Origin: Anaspis maculata
Taxonomy: Eukaryota > Arthropoda > Insecta > Coleoptera > Scraptiidae
Reading direction: 5' to 3'
Assembly: GCA_949128115.1 (NCBI GenBank)
Contig: OX421966.1
Location: 68,693,416-68,757,415, forward strand
Length of the DNA: 64,000 nucleotides
The translations under genes were made by a program, and so were the position numbers. Position 1 is the first letter of the stretch. The number at the start of each line of letters is the position of its first letter. This document shows positions 47,721-59,228 of this stretch, one piece after another. The notes under the pieces are model-generated. The model was not told where the DNA came from, ran no database searches, and saw only the letters and a list, made by a program, of their open reading frames with translations.

Positions 47721-48544
47721 TCCCTCATAAGGAAAGTGTATACCTATGGCTTAGAACATATCAAAAAGTGGGAGGTTCCTCCATAAGGCCATTTTGTCCA
47801 CTGCAGGTTGGGAATAAAATATAAGTTTCTTCCTGAGTGTGTAGATATTGTTGGTTGTCTTCGTCTTGAGTTGTGTGTACGAATTGAAATACTTTCGGTA
47901 CTATGAACTTGGTACTTTTATTTTAAATCTCAGGAGCGTACATTACATTGTAGACATGGCCGACTCTCGTGCTTATCTCCTAAACGACTAGATGAGGAGT
48001 GATGCGTGAAAGCCCCGAAAGAATTTTTTTAACCGCCACCTATCACTGTTAGAATTGCACCAAATTTCATGCTACTTTGGCGAAACAACAGCAAATATAC
48101 AGCCTAAAGAGTATAGACAAACGTCAATACGATCTGCAGTTGTCAAGTAGAAGGCACAAAGAATGAGGATTGGGGCGTGAAATACTTCAAAGCACCCAGT
48201 TCGAGTGAATACACCAGTATAGAAATATTTTCAACACACCCTAGGGGTACAAATTTTATGATGGTGAGCGAAGCGAAAAAATTTTTTCCTATGCTCCTGC
48301 GCTTGGTTCCGCGTGTAGTCATATGAAATTAAGTTAGGTACAGAAGTTACAAAAAAGTTCCAGCTATCAATCCATTCATGAATTCTTGAGTGAATTCTCG
48401 ATCATATTGAGAAAAAAAAGCGAGGGACAGGCCCATTTTCATCAGTTTTCCGGAAAAAAATTGTTTTTTTCCAAGTTGGATGCCTGATTTTTATCGGAGC
48501 TGTTCATGTTCCGTCAAGTCCCTGGCGGGTACCCTTGCTGTAAA
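47721..48544. other. Interval without recognised gene
   Basis: May hold the remains of a gypsy 3' end, but no LTR boundary can be placed. No domain-bearing frame. Confidence 0.4.
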
Positions 48545-49624
48545 CCAAAGGACCCCGCACGATTCTTATGGAAAATGGCTTCCGGTTAAATTCCCTGAAT
48601 TTTTGATATGTTGTAGCTCATGAGATACTTATCAAATACCGTGAACCCCAAACTCAAATAATGGACAGTTTTTTACCCACAGGGGGTTGAAGTTGGAGGT
48701 TTTGACGGCTTAAAAATGATATTCTGATTTAAATAAAAGCTTTCTATTTGGTTTCTCTTCAAGTCGTGTTTCATGCTAAATGTATTTATTTGACAGAAAA
48801 ATATCAACCCCCACCCCCATCCCCTATATACCACCACAAAATTCGAGACTACTCTTAAAAGCCATGCAGATGGCTTCTGTGTTTTGAATTATGAGTTTTG
48901 ACGTATAAATTATTTTCCACCCCTAATGTTGGGGTGCCGATTTTCCATTTTTTTTCGGTTAATTTGGCTAAATTTTTGGTATTGTGTACTTCTAATTCTG
49001 CTGAACAAAAAGTTTTCCTGCCAAAACTTATTCCTATGGACAGTTTTTGTTTTACAGGGGACTGAAGTTGAAGATTTGAGGGCATAAATATTGAACTTCA
49101 GTCCCCTGCAGAACAGAAACTGCTCATAGGAATAAGTTTTAGTATGAGAGCTTTTTGTTCAGCAGAATTAGAAGTACACAATACCAAAAATTCAGCCAAA
49201 TTAACCGAAGAAAATTGGAAAATCGGCACCCCAACATTAGGGGTGGAAAATAATTTTCATGTCAAAATTCATAATTTAAATCACAGAAGCCTTCCGCATG
49301 GCTTTCGGAAGTAATCTCGAATTTCATGATGGTAGATAGGGGTTGGGGGTGGAGGAGGGGGTTGATATTTTTCTGTCAAATAAATACATTTAGCATGAAA
49401 CACAACTTGAAGAGAAACCAAATAAAAAGCTCTTATTAACGTCATAATATCATTTTGAAGCCGTCAAAACCTCCAACTTCAACCTCCTGTGGGTAAAAAA
49501 CTGTCCATTATTTGAGTTTGGGGTTCACGGTATTTGATTAGTATTTCATGAGCTACAACATATCAAAAATTCAGAGAATTTAACCGGGAGCCATTTTCCA
49601 TAAGAATCGTGCGGGGTCCTTTGG
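48545..49624. mobile_element. Near-perfect 1,080-bp palindrome
   Basis: The left arm starts CCAAAGGACCCCGCACGATT and the right arm ends with its reverse. Symmetry holds through ACTGTCCAT/ATGGACAGT, a CCCCACCCCCATCCCC tract and ACACAATACC landmarks to the centre. There, AGGGGACTGAAGTT and AACTTCAGTCCCCT face each other across a loop of only about 23 nt near 49080. Arms are about 530 bp with scattered mismatches. No gene and no clear target duplication. Confidence 0.88.
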
Positions 49625-49714
49625 TCGAAATCTTTTCGGTACTTCTCGAGTTATCGAGCGAAGTTTTTTCTTTGTCAGCTTGTAACTTATGACAGATGAC
49701 AGATATGTCATAAC

Positions 49715-50931
49715 TAGAGACCGGATTCTAGGCAAAATGCCTTTTTGTTCCTGTTTTAGGCATGTGCATGAGATCTTGAAATAAATATTAGTGTTGAAAA
49801 AACATTGCTTTTGACACCCCTTTGTTTTTGCCTAAATGCCTGAAACTGACAAAATCGAATTTACTGTCCTAAAAAGAAATTTTTAACGGCCTAAAATAGG
49901 CTTTTTCGATTTTTGGTGGAAATGATCCACAATGTTGAAAAAAAAAAAACATTTTCTGATTTGTTCCTTTAAAACTATGGGAGTGAATTGATTTCAACCC
50001 TAAAATAATTTATTTACTTCGATTCATTTAAAAATGTATTTGGTCTATATTGCCTAAGTTAGGTCGTTACGGACTATTTTAGGCTGTTACGTGAAGTACA
50101 GCTTTTATTCACCTAAACAATGTGAATATAACGTCTCAATCTCCACTTTTCAACGGCTTGAGATCTAGTTTTTACGCAGGGACAAGATTCTAGGCAAAAT
50201 GGCTTCCGGTTTTTGTTTCGGTTATTTGCACTTAGCTTTGAAATATATAGTTATGTTGAAAGAAATAGCCTCCCACATCCCTTTGATTGAAGTTTATTTA
50301 ATTTGCCTAAAATTATCAAAACTCGGATTTAGTGTCCTAAAACTGTTTTTTCAACAGCCTACAATAGGTTTTTTCTATGTTACGGTTGAAATGATTCATA
50401 TTGTTTCATTTGTTCCGTACTGTATGTCATGTTTATTCATTTTGACACCAATTGATGATTTATGTAACAAGTACGCAAAATGAATCCTTAGCGGATAAAT
50501 CCGCGTTATCCCCGAAAGCGAATGAGCCACCAAAGCATTCTGCGTACTTGTCGCATACATCATTTTTTAGCATGAGCTTTCCAAACACCAATTTGTGTCT
50601 TCTATATCGGCCATAGTGAAGTTGCCTATTCCGTAACAAAGTCACTACCACAACTAAACTGCTAAATCAACAATGCAACACCTCGAGAGAATCTTTCAGA
50701 TACAGTTCGCAAAAATTCGTGTTTTGTAGACTCAAAACAGTAGGCAAAATGACTATTCCAGGGAGACGATACTGACAAATCAATAATTTGTTTTTATACA
50801 TACGAAAAATGTTTTTGGCCTATTTTGCCTATTTTAGTCGTCACGACCTAAAACTTCCTAAAATAGACCTTTTATTAGCCTAAACATGTGTCCTAATTTC
50901 CACTTTTTAACGGCCTAAAATCCGGTCTCTA
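49715..50931. mobile_element. Nonautonomous hAT element, 1,217 bp
   Basis: Terminal inverted repeats TAGAGACCGGATT and AATCCGGTCTCTA, with a perfect 8-bp target duplication GTCATAAC (49707-49714 and 50932-50939). The interior repeats a GGCCTAAAAT-type motif many times in both orientations, which may be subterminal transposase-binding repeats. A 63-codon minus-strand frame at 50460-50651 is open, but I recognise no domain in it. Confidence 0.92.
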
Positions 50932-50952
50932 GTCATAACTATCACATGTTCT

Positions 50953-51078
50953 GAATAGTCCGAGGGGCAAACCGCTAGGGAAGTCTGGTGTACATGCCGG
51001 AGGAAGTCCAGGGGAAATCCTTACGAGGGGGAAGTCTGATGTACAGAATTTGACCAGCGGTTTGCCCTTCGGAATAGT
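50953..51078. repeat. Short hairpin repeat, ~125 bp
   Basis: GGGGCAAACCGCT near 50964 and AGCGGTTTGCCC near 51056 form inverted ends. The interior has two direct GGGAAGTCTG..GTACA segments. It looks like a small MITE without an evident duplication. Confidence 0.6.
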
Positions 51079-53324
51079 CTCTAAAGGGCTTTAAAATCAA
51101 TTGTCAAGAACGAAAATTTCTACATCAAAATCTTCTGTCACTTTTTGACAGTGACATTTCCCTTTGACAGATCACGGTGAAGAGCTCATTTTCTTCTTTC
51201 CTCCGCCGACCATACCCGCATACCAAATTCGGCTGAAATCGGTCTGACGGTTTGGAAATAAATCGAGGGACAAAAAAACCCTAGAGCCCAAAAAACCCAA
51301 AAACCTGAGAAGTAGTAAAAATGCATGCTCGAGGCATGATTTAGAGCTGACAAAAAAAAGTGCATACCTAGGTATAGACGATTGATCTTATTAGGGAAAA
51401 TGGCCGTTTCGTCGAGGAAGTTTTAGGGAATTAATTGTCAGAATGTCAGAAGAGGTGTAAGTTGCCGCAGGCAGCGGCGTCTGTTACGTCAATTCACCTA
51501 TTCTATTTGCTAGAGTGAAAGGGTCTTATGCTCACTTTCGATGAGATGGAAAGAAATGCCTACAGCAAGCGCGCGCATACTGCACCGTCGTCAGCCGCCT
51601 CTCCGCATTTTTTCTCTCAAAAGACCCAAACAAGAGACAAAATTCTGTTGGCCCGTCTGTGTTTTCTTACGGCAAGGACGTATGCAACATAGCGCGTTCT
51701 CCTGACCCGACGGCGCAGATGCAACATGAACGCAACTGTCGCTATTTAGTGCCAAATTTGGAACATCCAGACAAATATCGACTTTTCTATGGAATACCAT
51801 GCTATTTCATGACTAAGTCTCCAGATAGATACAAAAAAGTTACTAAAAATGTGAAGAAGAACCAGTCGCAAGCCAAATTTCTATTTTGTATAGTTCTTTT
51901 TTACAAAATAATGATGATATTGGAAGTTCCTTGCTTACTCCGCAAATGATCCACAGTCTGTTAATCGCGATGTTGTCAGATTTGGCATGGCCGCCGTTAC
52001 CAATAATACGTTATATTACATATACTGTCACCTCAAATAGTCATTATAAAATCAATTTGTTTTGCAAGATGTTTCCTTGCGCTCTTCTAGTTAGGGAATC
52101 TGACACCATATGGAATGAAAGTTCAAAATTTGGAAATTATTATATCGAAGTAATTGAAAGTTATATTTCTTGTTCACTTGGCAACCCCGAATACGGCTGC
52201 TGCCGTTCTCCTGCCTAGCTTCTGGGCCGGATAATCTTATGCAATCCGCAGTACATTCATGTAGCAAGGATTGCCTGAAACGTACCGTATGAAAGTGGCT
52301 CTCGCGGCTCGCCTACCTTTGGCCCCAAAGGGTTTCAATTAGAGGAGACTCGGAGAGGACCCTGATCAAAACTTCCAGGGCACGTGTTCGCGGAGACGGA
52401 ATAAAATGAAAACTTTTTCTTCATCGTATCGACTCTCGCTTCTACATTTGTCATGACGCAGTGTTTATTTCCATTCTTTCAAGAACCGAATGCTTGCCTT
52501 CCTATTCCACCTTCAAAATGATTGTTTTTAATGTTCAAAAGATTGGAATAACATCAGTCTCACAACTCACAAACAGTGAGCATCAATAGTTGAAAATTTC
52601 ACTTACACAAACGATTATTGATAGTTTTTCTGATCATGTCACGTGTTAACAGACGCTATTTGTCTGGAAGTTTCATATCAAGCGCCTTATTCTACGCGCA
52701 TGGGCCCGGATAACACGTAAGATACACAGTCCTATTTAGGACCCACCAATGAAACACACAAGCCCGTCGACTAGCCTGCCAGCCAAGAAAAAATCACCTC
52801 GGGCTGGCCGTGCAGAGTCAACCACCACCTACCTTTATTCTCCGCTTTTTTCTAAAGATTTTCTGCTTGGACTTCATCAGCTGGAGATCCGCATTTTTCA
52901 TTCTAATAAGCTCACCGTAGCTACCTTTGTGTTCGGGACGTGAACGTTGTCTTTTTTTACCGCAATGTAGTGCATTGCTGGGGTCGTAGTCTTTCAGCTG
53001 CGCACCTCTGGGGCTAGATCTACTACAAGCCTGCTGAATATGCTAACCATAACATGAAATAAGAGACACAAATATGCAAACCCGTTTTCACATTATTTCT
53101 ACTTGTCAAATTTCCATGTCAAAATGTGGGTATTGCAGGTATCCACTAGTGCCCACCTAGGCTACTAGACGTCGGAGTATGTGTTCCTCTCAAAAACGTC
53201 CTCTACGATCAAGTACCGAGCTCTACAAAAGGTGGCGGTTTTTAAATGTAAATCGCCTATAGTAATGAATGGCTTGGAATTTTATTTTCACTGTACAGAT
53301 TGATGTAAATCATCTGACTGAATC
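51079..53324. other. Long interval without a recognised gene
   Basis: Several short frames are open on both strands, but none shows a family motif, repeats or splice structure that I can support. No clear transposon boundary was seen. Confidence 0.5.
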
Positions 53325-53472
53325 ATTACAGACTCACAGACATCACTCCAAAGATGTTATTAATCTTCTTGGGGCACCTCAAAATGGTTATATCCGTCTT
53401 CATCTCGGATTTTTTTTAGCGCGTTCACAATACATTCTTCCCCTCCTCGTTGGGTGGTGGGTCGGGGAAAAA
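53325..53472 (+). repeat. Dispersed repeat, copy 1
   Basis: Shares the order ATTACAGAC, ACATCACTCCAAA, ACCTCAAAATGG, ATCCGTCTTCATCTCG, TTTAGCGCGTTCA and CCCTCCTCGTTGGGTGGTG with 63026-63172. The copy there sits beside a large palindrome. Likely the 3' part of a common nonautonomous element. Confidence 0.75.
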
Positions 53473-53477
53473 TAGTA

Positions 53478-53606
53478 TATTATATACCAAGGTTGAGAAG
53501 TGAGCTATTATAGCGCGAGCAACGTTTAAATCCCGAGCCGCGTAGCGGCGAGGGAGATATGTGCGAAGGCTATAATAGCCTTCTCAAGCGCGGTTTAGGT
53601 ATATAC
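53478..53606. repeat. Short imperfect hairpin
   Basis: TATATACC, TTGAGAAG and GCTATTATAGC on the left are mirrored by GCTATAATAGC, CTTCTCAA and GGTATATA on the right. The size of about 130 bp and its place next to another repeat suggest a small MITE. Confidence 0.65.
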
Positions 53607-54236
53607 GATTTTTTTTACTACTAGCAAAGTGGATCCGATTCGATAAGTTCTAAAATTTTATAAAAAAACGCTCCGCATTCATTGTAGATGTCAATCAAAA
53701 GTCAAAACCAAGTAGACTCTTCGAGCATTTTGTGAGTTTTCAACTTCAAATGATATTCGCCGGGATGATGATAATGATCGAAGGTCACGAGACATCTTTC
53801 GAATTGTGTGAGGCAGCAGATAAGGTCACCAATGAATTACTGCCAGCAAAACAAAAAACTAAAATAATGAAAACGTAGGTACGCGATTTTTAAGAACTGG
53901 TTCTTTTCGAGGTAAGCTGCATACACTAACAATGACAAATTGTAAATGATATGTGTGCTTATCAAGTAGTGAACATTGCTTATTGAAAATAAATTCAAAA
54001 TAGACATATTGTGAGGTTTTTTTTTTTTTTTTTTTTTTTAGAGAGGAGGGTAATGCATTTACGCACGCCCCGGCTAGATGGCACCAGGGCAGTGTGGGGC
54101 TCGCCGCGTCTTTCGCTAAACACTACCCACTAAACCCCCTCCTCTGGCCTAGTGGTTATCCGCCCCCTGGGACCGCGCGAGCATTGCTTCGGGGGGCGGG
54201 TGGCCCGTGTCAATCATCCTCTGTCTTTTCACTTCT

Positions 54237-57227
54237 TCATTGCCGTTGCTGTTCCTCGCTCTTCTTTCTCATAATTTGCACAACTGCGCTCGTAATGCTA
54301 TTCCAGGTCGTCTCGTCTCTCAGCATATTCTCCATGAGATTCTCTACATCCAGCTTCTTCCCAATTTCCCTCTCGAGCCGTGTTCTCGTGTCGCTCCATC
54401 TTTCACATTGAAACAATGTGTGTTCGGGGGTATCTGTCATTCGGCAATAGTCGCATTCATCCGTTTCCGATCTTTTGAATCTTTTCAGATATCCCCTGAA
54501 GCATCCATGTCCACTCAACATTTGCGTGAGGTAGAAGTTTGTCTCTCCATGCCTTCTTGTCACCCAAGTTCTTATATCCGGAATCAGTTTCCTTGTCCAG
54601 CTCGCCTTGTCTGTCTCCGTCCACCTTCGCTGCCATTCGTTCAAAACTTCCTCTCTCAGCTCTTCCTTTGTTTTACCCTCTCGTCTATATGCCTTCGACC
54701 TTTCTTCCACCAGTAGGTCTATAGGTGGGGTCCCCGCCAGGACCGTAAGAGCTTCTGTCGACACCGTTCGGTACGCTCTTGCGATTCTTATCAGGATCCT
54801 GCGCTGCACCCTTTGGAGCATCATTCTATACTTCCTTACATAGATCGCTCGTCTCCACACCGGAGCCGCGTACAACATCATGGAGTACATAACTGTCGCC
54901 AGTATTTTTCGCCTCTCCATTTTGGCTCCTCCCATGTTAGGCATAAGTCTTTCCAGAGCTTTGGCTGCTCCTTCTGCTTTTTCTGCGGCTTTTATCGCGT
55001 GGGACGTCATCTTCATGTTCTTGTCAAATATAACACCCAGGTATTTGAGGCTTTCTTGGCTACTTATTTCTGTGTCTCCGAGTGTGATTGTTATTGAATG
55101 GATCTTCCGTCTTGCCACTAGAAGGACCACCTCTGTCTTTGCAGGAGCCAATTTAAGTTTCTTCCTCTCGAGGCAAGCGACAATTTCAGATATAGCGTGA
55201 TTTGCTTTCTTCTCGATGATTTCTGCACTCTTACCGCTAACTACAATGGCTATATCATCGGCATATGCGATAAGTTCTACTCCTTTCGGCATTCTGAGTC
55301 GAACGACTTCGTCATAATATAGGTTCCATAAGGTCGGTCCCACTATTGTTCCTTGCTGGACTCCACTCGATACCTTCATACTTCCTCTCTCACCCACCAG
55401 TATTCTCCTGTTTTCGAAGTAGCTTGTCATAAGTTTCATAAGATACTTAGGTGTATGGCGTTTCTCTAGCTCTTCGATTAGGCCAGGCCATGGTGCACTG
55501 TTGAAGGCGTTCTGTATATCGAGTGTTATCAAGGCGCAAAATCCGCGTTTTCTGTAGGGTCCCCTATTAACTTCCTGTGCAATTTCTTGGACCTTTCTCA
55601 TAGCATCCACGGTAGAGCGGCCTTTCCTAAATCCAAATTGCATCTCTGCCAGTCCTCCGTTTTCTTCGATAATCTGAGTCAATCGTTGCGCTATCATATG
55701 TTCTAAAACCTTACTTCCAGTATTAATCATGCACAGTGGTCTGTATGATGTCTTGTCTTCCCGGCTTTTCTTTGGCTTTTCAATCATTACCAATCTTGTT
55801 TCTTTCCACTGTGTTGGAAATTCCCCGCGCAACAGTACGTCGTTCATCATATTTAAGCAGTGCTCCGGTTGCATTCTTGCTGCTGCACTCATTATTTCCG
55901 GTGATACACAGTCCGGTCCTGGCGCTTTGCCGACTTTCATTTTTCCTACCGCCATTTCGAGTTCTTCCCGCGTGAAAAGCTCAACTTCTTCGGGCCTCAG
56001 CTCTCCTCCATTCCACTTGACTGTTTCCCCTTCTGGAAAAAGTTCTCTGGCCTCTCGCAGTAGTTCTTCGTCTGTCAGTGTTATCTTTGGCAGTATCTTG
56101 AGTTTCTTGCGGACTATCTTATAGCCGTCCCCCCAAACGTTGTTTTCCACTTCTTCGCATATTTCCCTCCATGCTTGTTTCTTGGCGTCTTGGATGGCTC
56201 CTCTCAGCACGCTTCTTTGCCTCACGTACTCATTTTTCATTTGGATTTTTTCTAAATCAGTCTTCGTGGTTTTCCTCATGTTTCGGGTCATCGTTCTTTT
56301 TTTGATCAAGCATGCTTTTCTCAGTTGAGCTATCTTTTCACTCCACCAGTATACCGGTTTCTTTCCTCGAGTGCCGCCCGTTTTCTTTTTGAATGTTTGC
56401 TCGCAGGTTTCTTTCAGAGCGCTGTCCCATATTTCAGCTGTTATATGCAAGTTGTCTCGTGTTTGTTTCTGCAGGTTGGTCTCGAGATTTTTCTTGAATA
56501 TGGGCATATCAGTGCAGTTAATTATCCATCCCCTATGTTTTGATTGGTTTATTTGTGGTGTTCCATCTTCTTTCACTCTTTGCTCCTCAGCGATAATGTC
56601 GAAATATATATTTTGGTGATCACTCATATTTTCTTCTTCGCTAACTCTCCAATCCATTATAAGTTTTCTCTTGCTTCCTGGGTATATAGTGAGGTCTATA
56701 TATGATGTGTTCCCTGCTCTAGAAAAAGTCGGTGTGTTGCCTCTATTCGCGGTTTCCATTTCATTCTCCTCGAGCCACTCTTCCAGCAGGTCTCCTCTCT
56801 CATCGTTTTGTCTCGCTCCCCATCTTACGGCTTTCGCGTTGAAGTCTCCCGCTATAATCGTCTCTTTCGTCCGTAAGTGCTCAATCTCGGTCTGCAGTGA
56901 GTGCAAAAATTCATCGTATGTTTGTATATCTACGTTAGGAGATATATAACACCCCGTTATTGTAACTTGATCCAGCACGACGGTCAGAATTCCATTTCCG
57001 CTCTTATCAGCTCTAACTTTGATTTCTCGGTTGAAAACCCTAATGGCAACATCCCTTCTCTCGTCCACGAACCATGCTCCTTCACTCACAATCTTCTTAT
57101 TCGGTTCCACCACTACTGCGATGTCTATTTTTTTCTCCTCCACAGTCCTGCACAACAGATCATGTGCAGCTTTGCATCTGTTCACATTTACCTGTAGCAC
57201 GGTTATCTTTTTATAGGTGGCTGCCAT
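54237..57227 (-). CDS. R1-clade ORF2: endonuclease, reverse transcriptase, CCHC
   Basis: 996 residues from ATG 57227. The APE-type endonuclease spans about residues 8-215, with N in LQVNVNRC, E41 in VEPNKK, D128 and N130 in IAGDFNAK and SDH at 202-204. The reverse transcriptase spans about 430-740, with D570 in LDIQNAFNSAPW, the GVQQGTIVGPTLW block and YADD at 655-658. A C-terminal cysteine motif C925-X2-C-X7-H-X4-C941 is the form found in R1 and related LINEs. It cleaves the target and primes reverse transcription of the element RNA there. All visible catalytic residues are present and the length is normal for the clade. Confidence 0.96.
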   Translation of the reverse strand: MAATYKKITVLQVNVNRCKAAHDLLCRTVEEKKIDIAVVVEPNKKIVSEGAWFVDERRDVAIRVFNREIKVRADKSGNGILTVVLDQVTITGCYISPNVDIQTYDEFLHSLQTEIEHLRTKETIIAGDFNAKAVRWGARQNDERGDLLEEWLEENEMETANRGNTPTFSRAGNTSYIDLTIYPGSKRKLIMDWRVSEEENMSDHQNIYFDIIAEEQRVKEDGTPQINQSKHRGWIINCTDMPIFKKNLETNLQKQTRDNLHITAEIWDSALKETCEQTFKKKTGGTRGKKPVYWWSEKIAQLRKACLIKKRTMTRNMRKTTKTDLEKIQMKNEYVRQRSVLRGAIQDAKKQAWREICEEVENNVWGDGYKIVRKKLKILPKITLTDEELLREARELFPEGETVKWNGGELRPEEVELFTREELEMAVGKMKVGKAPGPDCVSPEIMSAAARMQPEHCLNMMNDVLLRGEFPTQWKETRLVMIEKPKKSREDKTSYRPLCMINTGSKVLEHMIAQRLTQIIEENGGLAEMQFGFRKGRSTVDAMRKVQEIAQEVNRGPYRKRGFCALITLDIQNAFNSAPWPGLIEELEKRHTPKYLMKLMTSYFENRRILVGERGSMKVSSGVQQGTIVGPTLWNLYYDEVVRLRMPKGVELIAYADDIAIVVSGKSAEIIEKKANHAISEIVACLERKKLKLAPAKTEVVLLVARRKIHSITITLGDTEISSQESLKYLGVIFDKNMKMTSHAIKAAEKAEGAAKALERLMPNMGGAKMERRKILATVMYSMMLYAAPVWRRAIYVRKYRMMLQRVQRRILIRIARAYRTVSTEALTVLAGTPPIDLLVEERSKAYRREGKTKEELREEVLNEWQRRWTETDKASWTRKLIPDIRTWVTRRHGETNFYLTQMLSGHGCFRGYLKRFKRSETDECDYCRMTDTPEHTLFQCERWSDTRTRLEREIGKKLDVENLMENMLRDETTWNSITSAVVQIMRKKSEEQQRQ

Positions 57228-57359
57228 ATTTTGTTGTCGATAAAAACGTGTTGTATAAAAGTTCTAAAAGTTTTCTGTTGTAAACAAAATACGATAAAAT
57301 AAGTCTGTATCACAGTCGGTTTCATATCACAATTTATCACAGTTCATTGTATGCTGACG

Positions 57360-59228
57360 CTATGCGCCTTGTTGGGCTTTTCCGTTGTGTCCAGTTCTTC
57401 TAGCCGTTTTGTGTTCCTTGAAGGCTTTGCACTCTTTACTGCCCGCATAGTGATCCGTATTCTGTTCAATATCTTTGCATGGGAAACAGACTGGCTTCCT
57501 CTCACAGTCCGGCGCTTTATGGTCATCTCCTCCGCAAGTTCTGCACAGACTGCTCCTATCGGGTCCGTCACATTTAACAGCATCATGTCCATACCTATAG
57601 CATCGGTAACACCTGTTATTCCTTTTCCGCTCTTTTATGTAGCAGTTGCTCCAGCCGATCTTGATTTCTCTTTTAGCTAAGTAGAGCTGAGCCTCTTTTA
57701 CATTAGTAATAATCATTGCGGTTTGTTTGCCATCTTCGTGTTTTCTCATCCATTGTATTTTGACTTCATTTGTCTCATCCACCTCTCTAGCCAATGCCGC
57801 CTTAATTTCGTCCTCAGTAGCGTCCTCATCTATATTTCTAATTTCCAATGCTTTTGTTTCTTTGGTTTCAGAATAGTGATTGACTGTATTTTCTACAAGG
57901 ATCTTTTTGATAGCCTCCGTCAATTGTGGACCACTTTGTGCTTCTTTTTGCATCTCGATAACCATCCTTCCATCTTTAATTCTTTTCACCGATTTTATTT
58001 CTTTCACTCCCGCTTCTTCCGATATATTTTCCTTCAATATTTTAAGAGTTTCTGCGTACGTTCCCGTTTCTACATTTACCACGATTCTCTCCGGTCTCAC
58101 CCTCTCCAGAGTTTTTCTGTTCGCTTCCTGATTTATTCTCTTCAGTGTTCCAATGGGTACATGGATTTTAAATTTGATGTTGGTGTCGTCGAAAGTTTTT
58201 TCGATGATTTCCTGGAGTCTGCCTGGCTCCATACCTGTTATAATAGGCATCGCTATCTCTTGTGGGGGCGTGTCTTCGCTTCCGAACCTTTCCTTCAGGA
58301 TCCTCATTGCTTCCTCAGCTTCACCTGTGTCCCTTAGACGCATTTTCCATATGTTTCTTTCTTTAGTCTTGATCAGGTCGTTGACAGATGTCATTGTAGT
58401 TACAGTCATTTTCCCTAAATCATTGTCCATTTCCAAAAGCTCAGGAAATCTCTCTCGGAACAGATTGTGGATGCCTGCCTGCATTCCTTCCTGGCCGTTA
58501 AGCACCACTAGGAGGAGATCCTCGGTGCATCCCGTGATGGGATTTCCCTCCATCAGCTCGGAGCTAGCGTACGCCTCAGGGTCCTTCCCAGTCCCCTTGC
58601 ATCTTGTGCACGGCGACCGTGGTTTGTTCTCCCGTCGTTGTAATTTGTTTTCTTCTTCCAGTCGTTGCAGTTTTTGAAGCTCTAAATCTTGACCGTGTAT
58701 GGTGTCTTGCAGTTTCTTCGTTTCCAGTCTCTGCCGTTCCTTCAATTGTTCCATTGCTGATTCCAGGCTTGCGAATTTTCGTTGCTGCTCTTCGGCAGCT
58801 TTTCTTGCATGGTCTGCTAGGTCTGTTGTTAGCCGTTTTATTTCGTTATGTACATTTCCATTCTCTTTGCAAAACCTAATCAGACTCTCTATTGTCCTTC
58901 TAGTTTTCTCTGTGTCTGCGCCTTCTTCCTCGTCGACGATCGGGCTCCCCATTTTCTTTCTTTTTGTAGAACGCTGCCCTTTTGTTCGTAGGTCTTTCAT
59001 CCTGTTGAAAATCGGGTGCACTGCCATAGGGGTTTTGTGCTCTTCCTCATCCTCTGTACTTTCCGAGGTCTTGTTGAGAGATTGTATCGGCGAACGTGAT
59101 ATACTGTCACGTCGACTGAATATTTGTGTTCGCTCATGTTCCGCAATCTCTTCCACGCTCATAGCCTTGTCATCTTGGGGGTTTTCCGAAAGGTTCAATT
59201 CCATGCTGTTCCCACGAGTTGGGTCCAT
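57360..59228 (-). CDS. R1-clade ORF1: gag-like protein with zinc knuckles
   Basis: 622 residues from ATG 59228. An acidic, serine-rich N-terminus is followed by a charged coiled-coil-like stretch (about 130-200, with KQRQ/EEQ-rich heptads such as KLQRLEEENKLQRRE), a CTRCKGTG turn near 207, a middle region containing a likely RNA-binding fold, and clustered cysteine motifs near 540-600 (CYRCYRYGHDAVKC, CRTCGGDDHKAPDC, CFPCKDIEQNTDHY). It binds element RNA to make the particle used with ORF2. No frame lesion is visible. Confidence 0.93.
   Translation of the reverse strand: MDPTRGNSMELNLSENPQDDKAMSVEEIAEHERTQIFSRRDSISRSPIQSLNKTSESTEDEEEHKTPMAVHPIFNRMKDLRTKGQRSTKRKKMGSPIVDEEEGADTEKTRRTIESLIRFCKENGNVHNEIKRLTTDLADHARKAAEEQQRKFASLESAMEQLKERQRLETKKLQDTIHGQDLELQKLQRLEEENKLQRRENKPRSPCTRCKGTGKDPEAYASSELMEGNPITGCTEDLLLVVLNGQEGMQAGIHNLFRERFPELLEMDNDLGKMTVTTMTSVNDLIKTKERNIWKMRLRDTGEAEEAMRILKERFGSEDTPPQEIAMPIITGMEPGRLQEIIEKTFDDTNIKFKIHVPIGTLKRINQEANRKTLERVRPERIVVNVETGTYAETLKILKENISEEAGVKEIKSVKRIKDGRMVIEMQKEAQSGPQLTEAIKKILVENTVNHYSETKETKALEIRNIDEDATEDEIKAALAREVDETNEVKIQWMRKHEDGKQTAMIITNVKEAQLYLAKREIKIGWSNCYIKERKRNNRCYRCYRYGHDAVKCDGPDRSSLCRTCGGDDHKAPDCERKPVCFPCKDIEQNTDHYAGSKECKAFKEHKTARRTGHNGKAQQGA

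Noticed and set aside
51591..52218. Several 69-110-codon frames as host genes
   Set aside because: No motif, no splice structure, and overlapping frames on both strands of equal quality.
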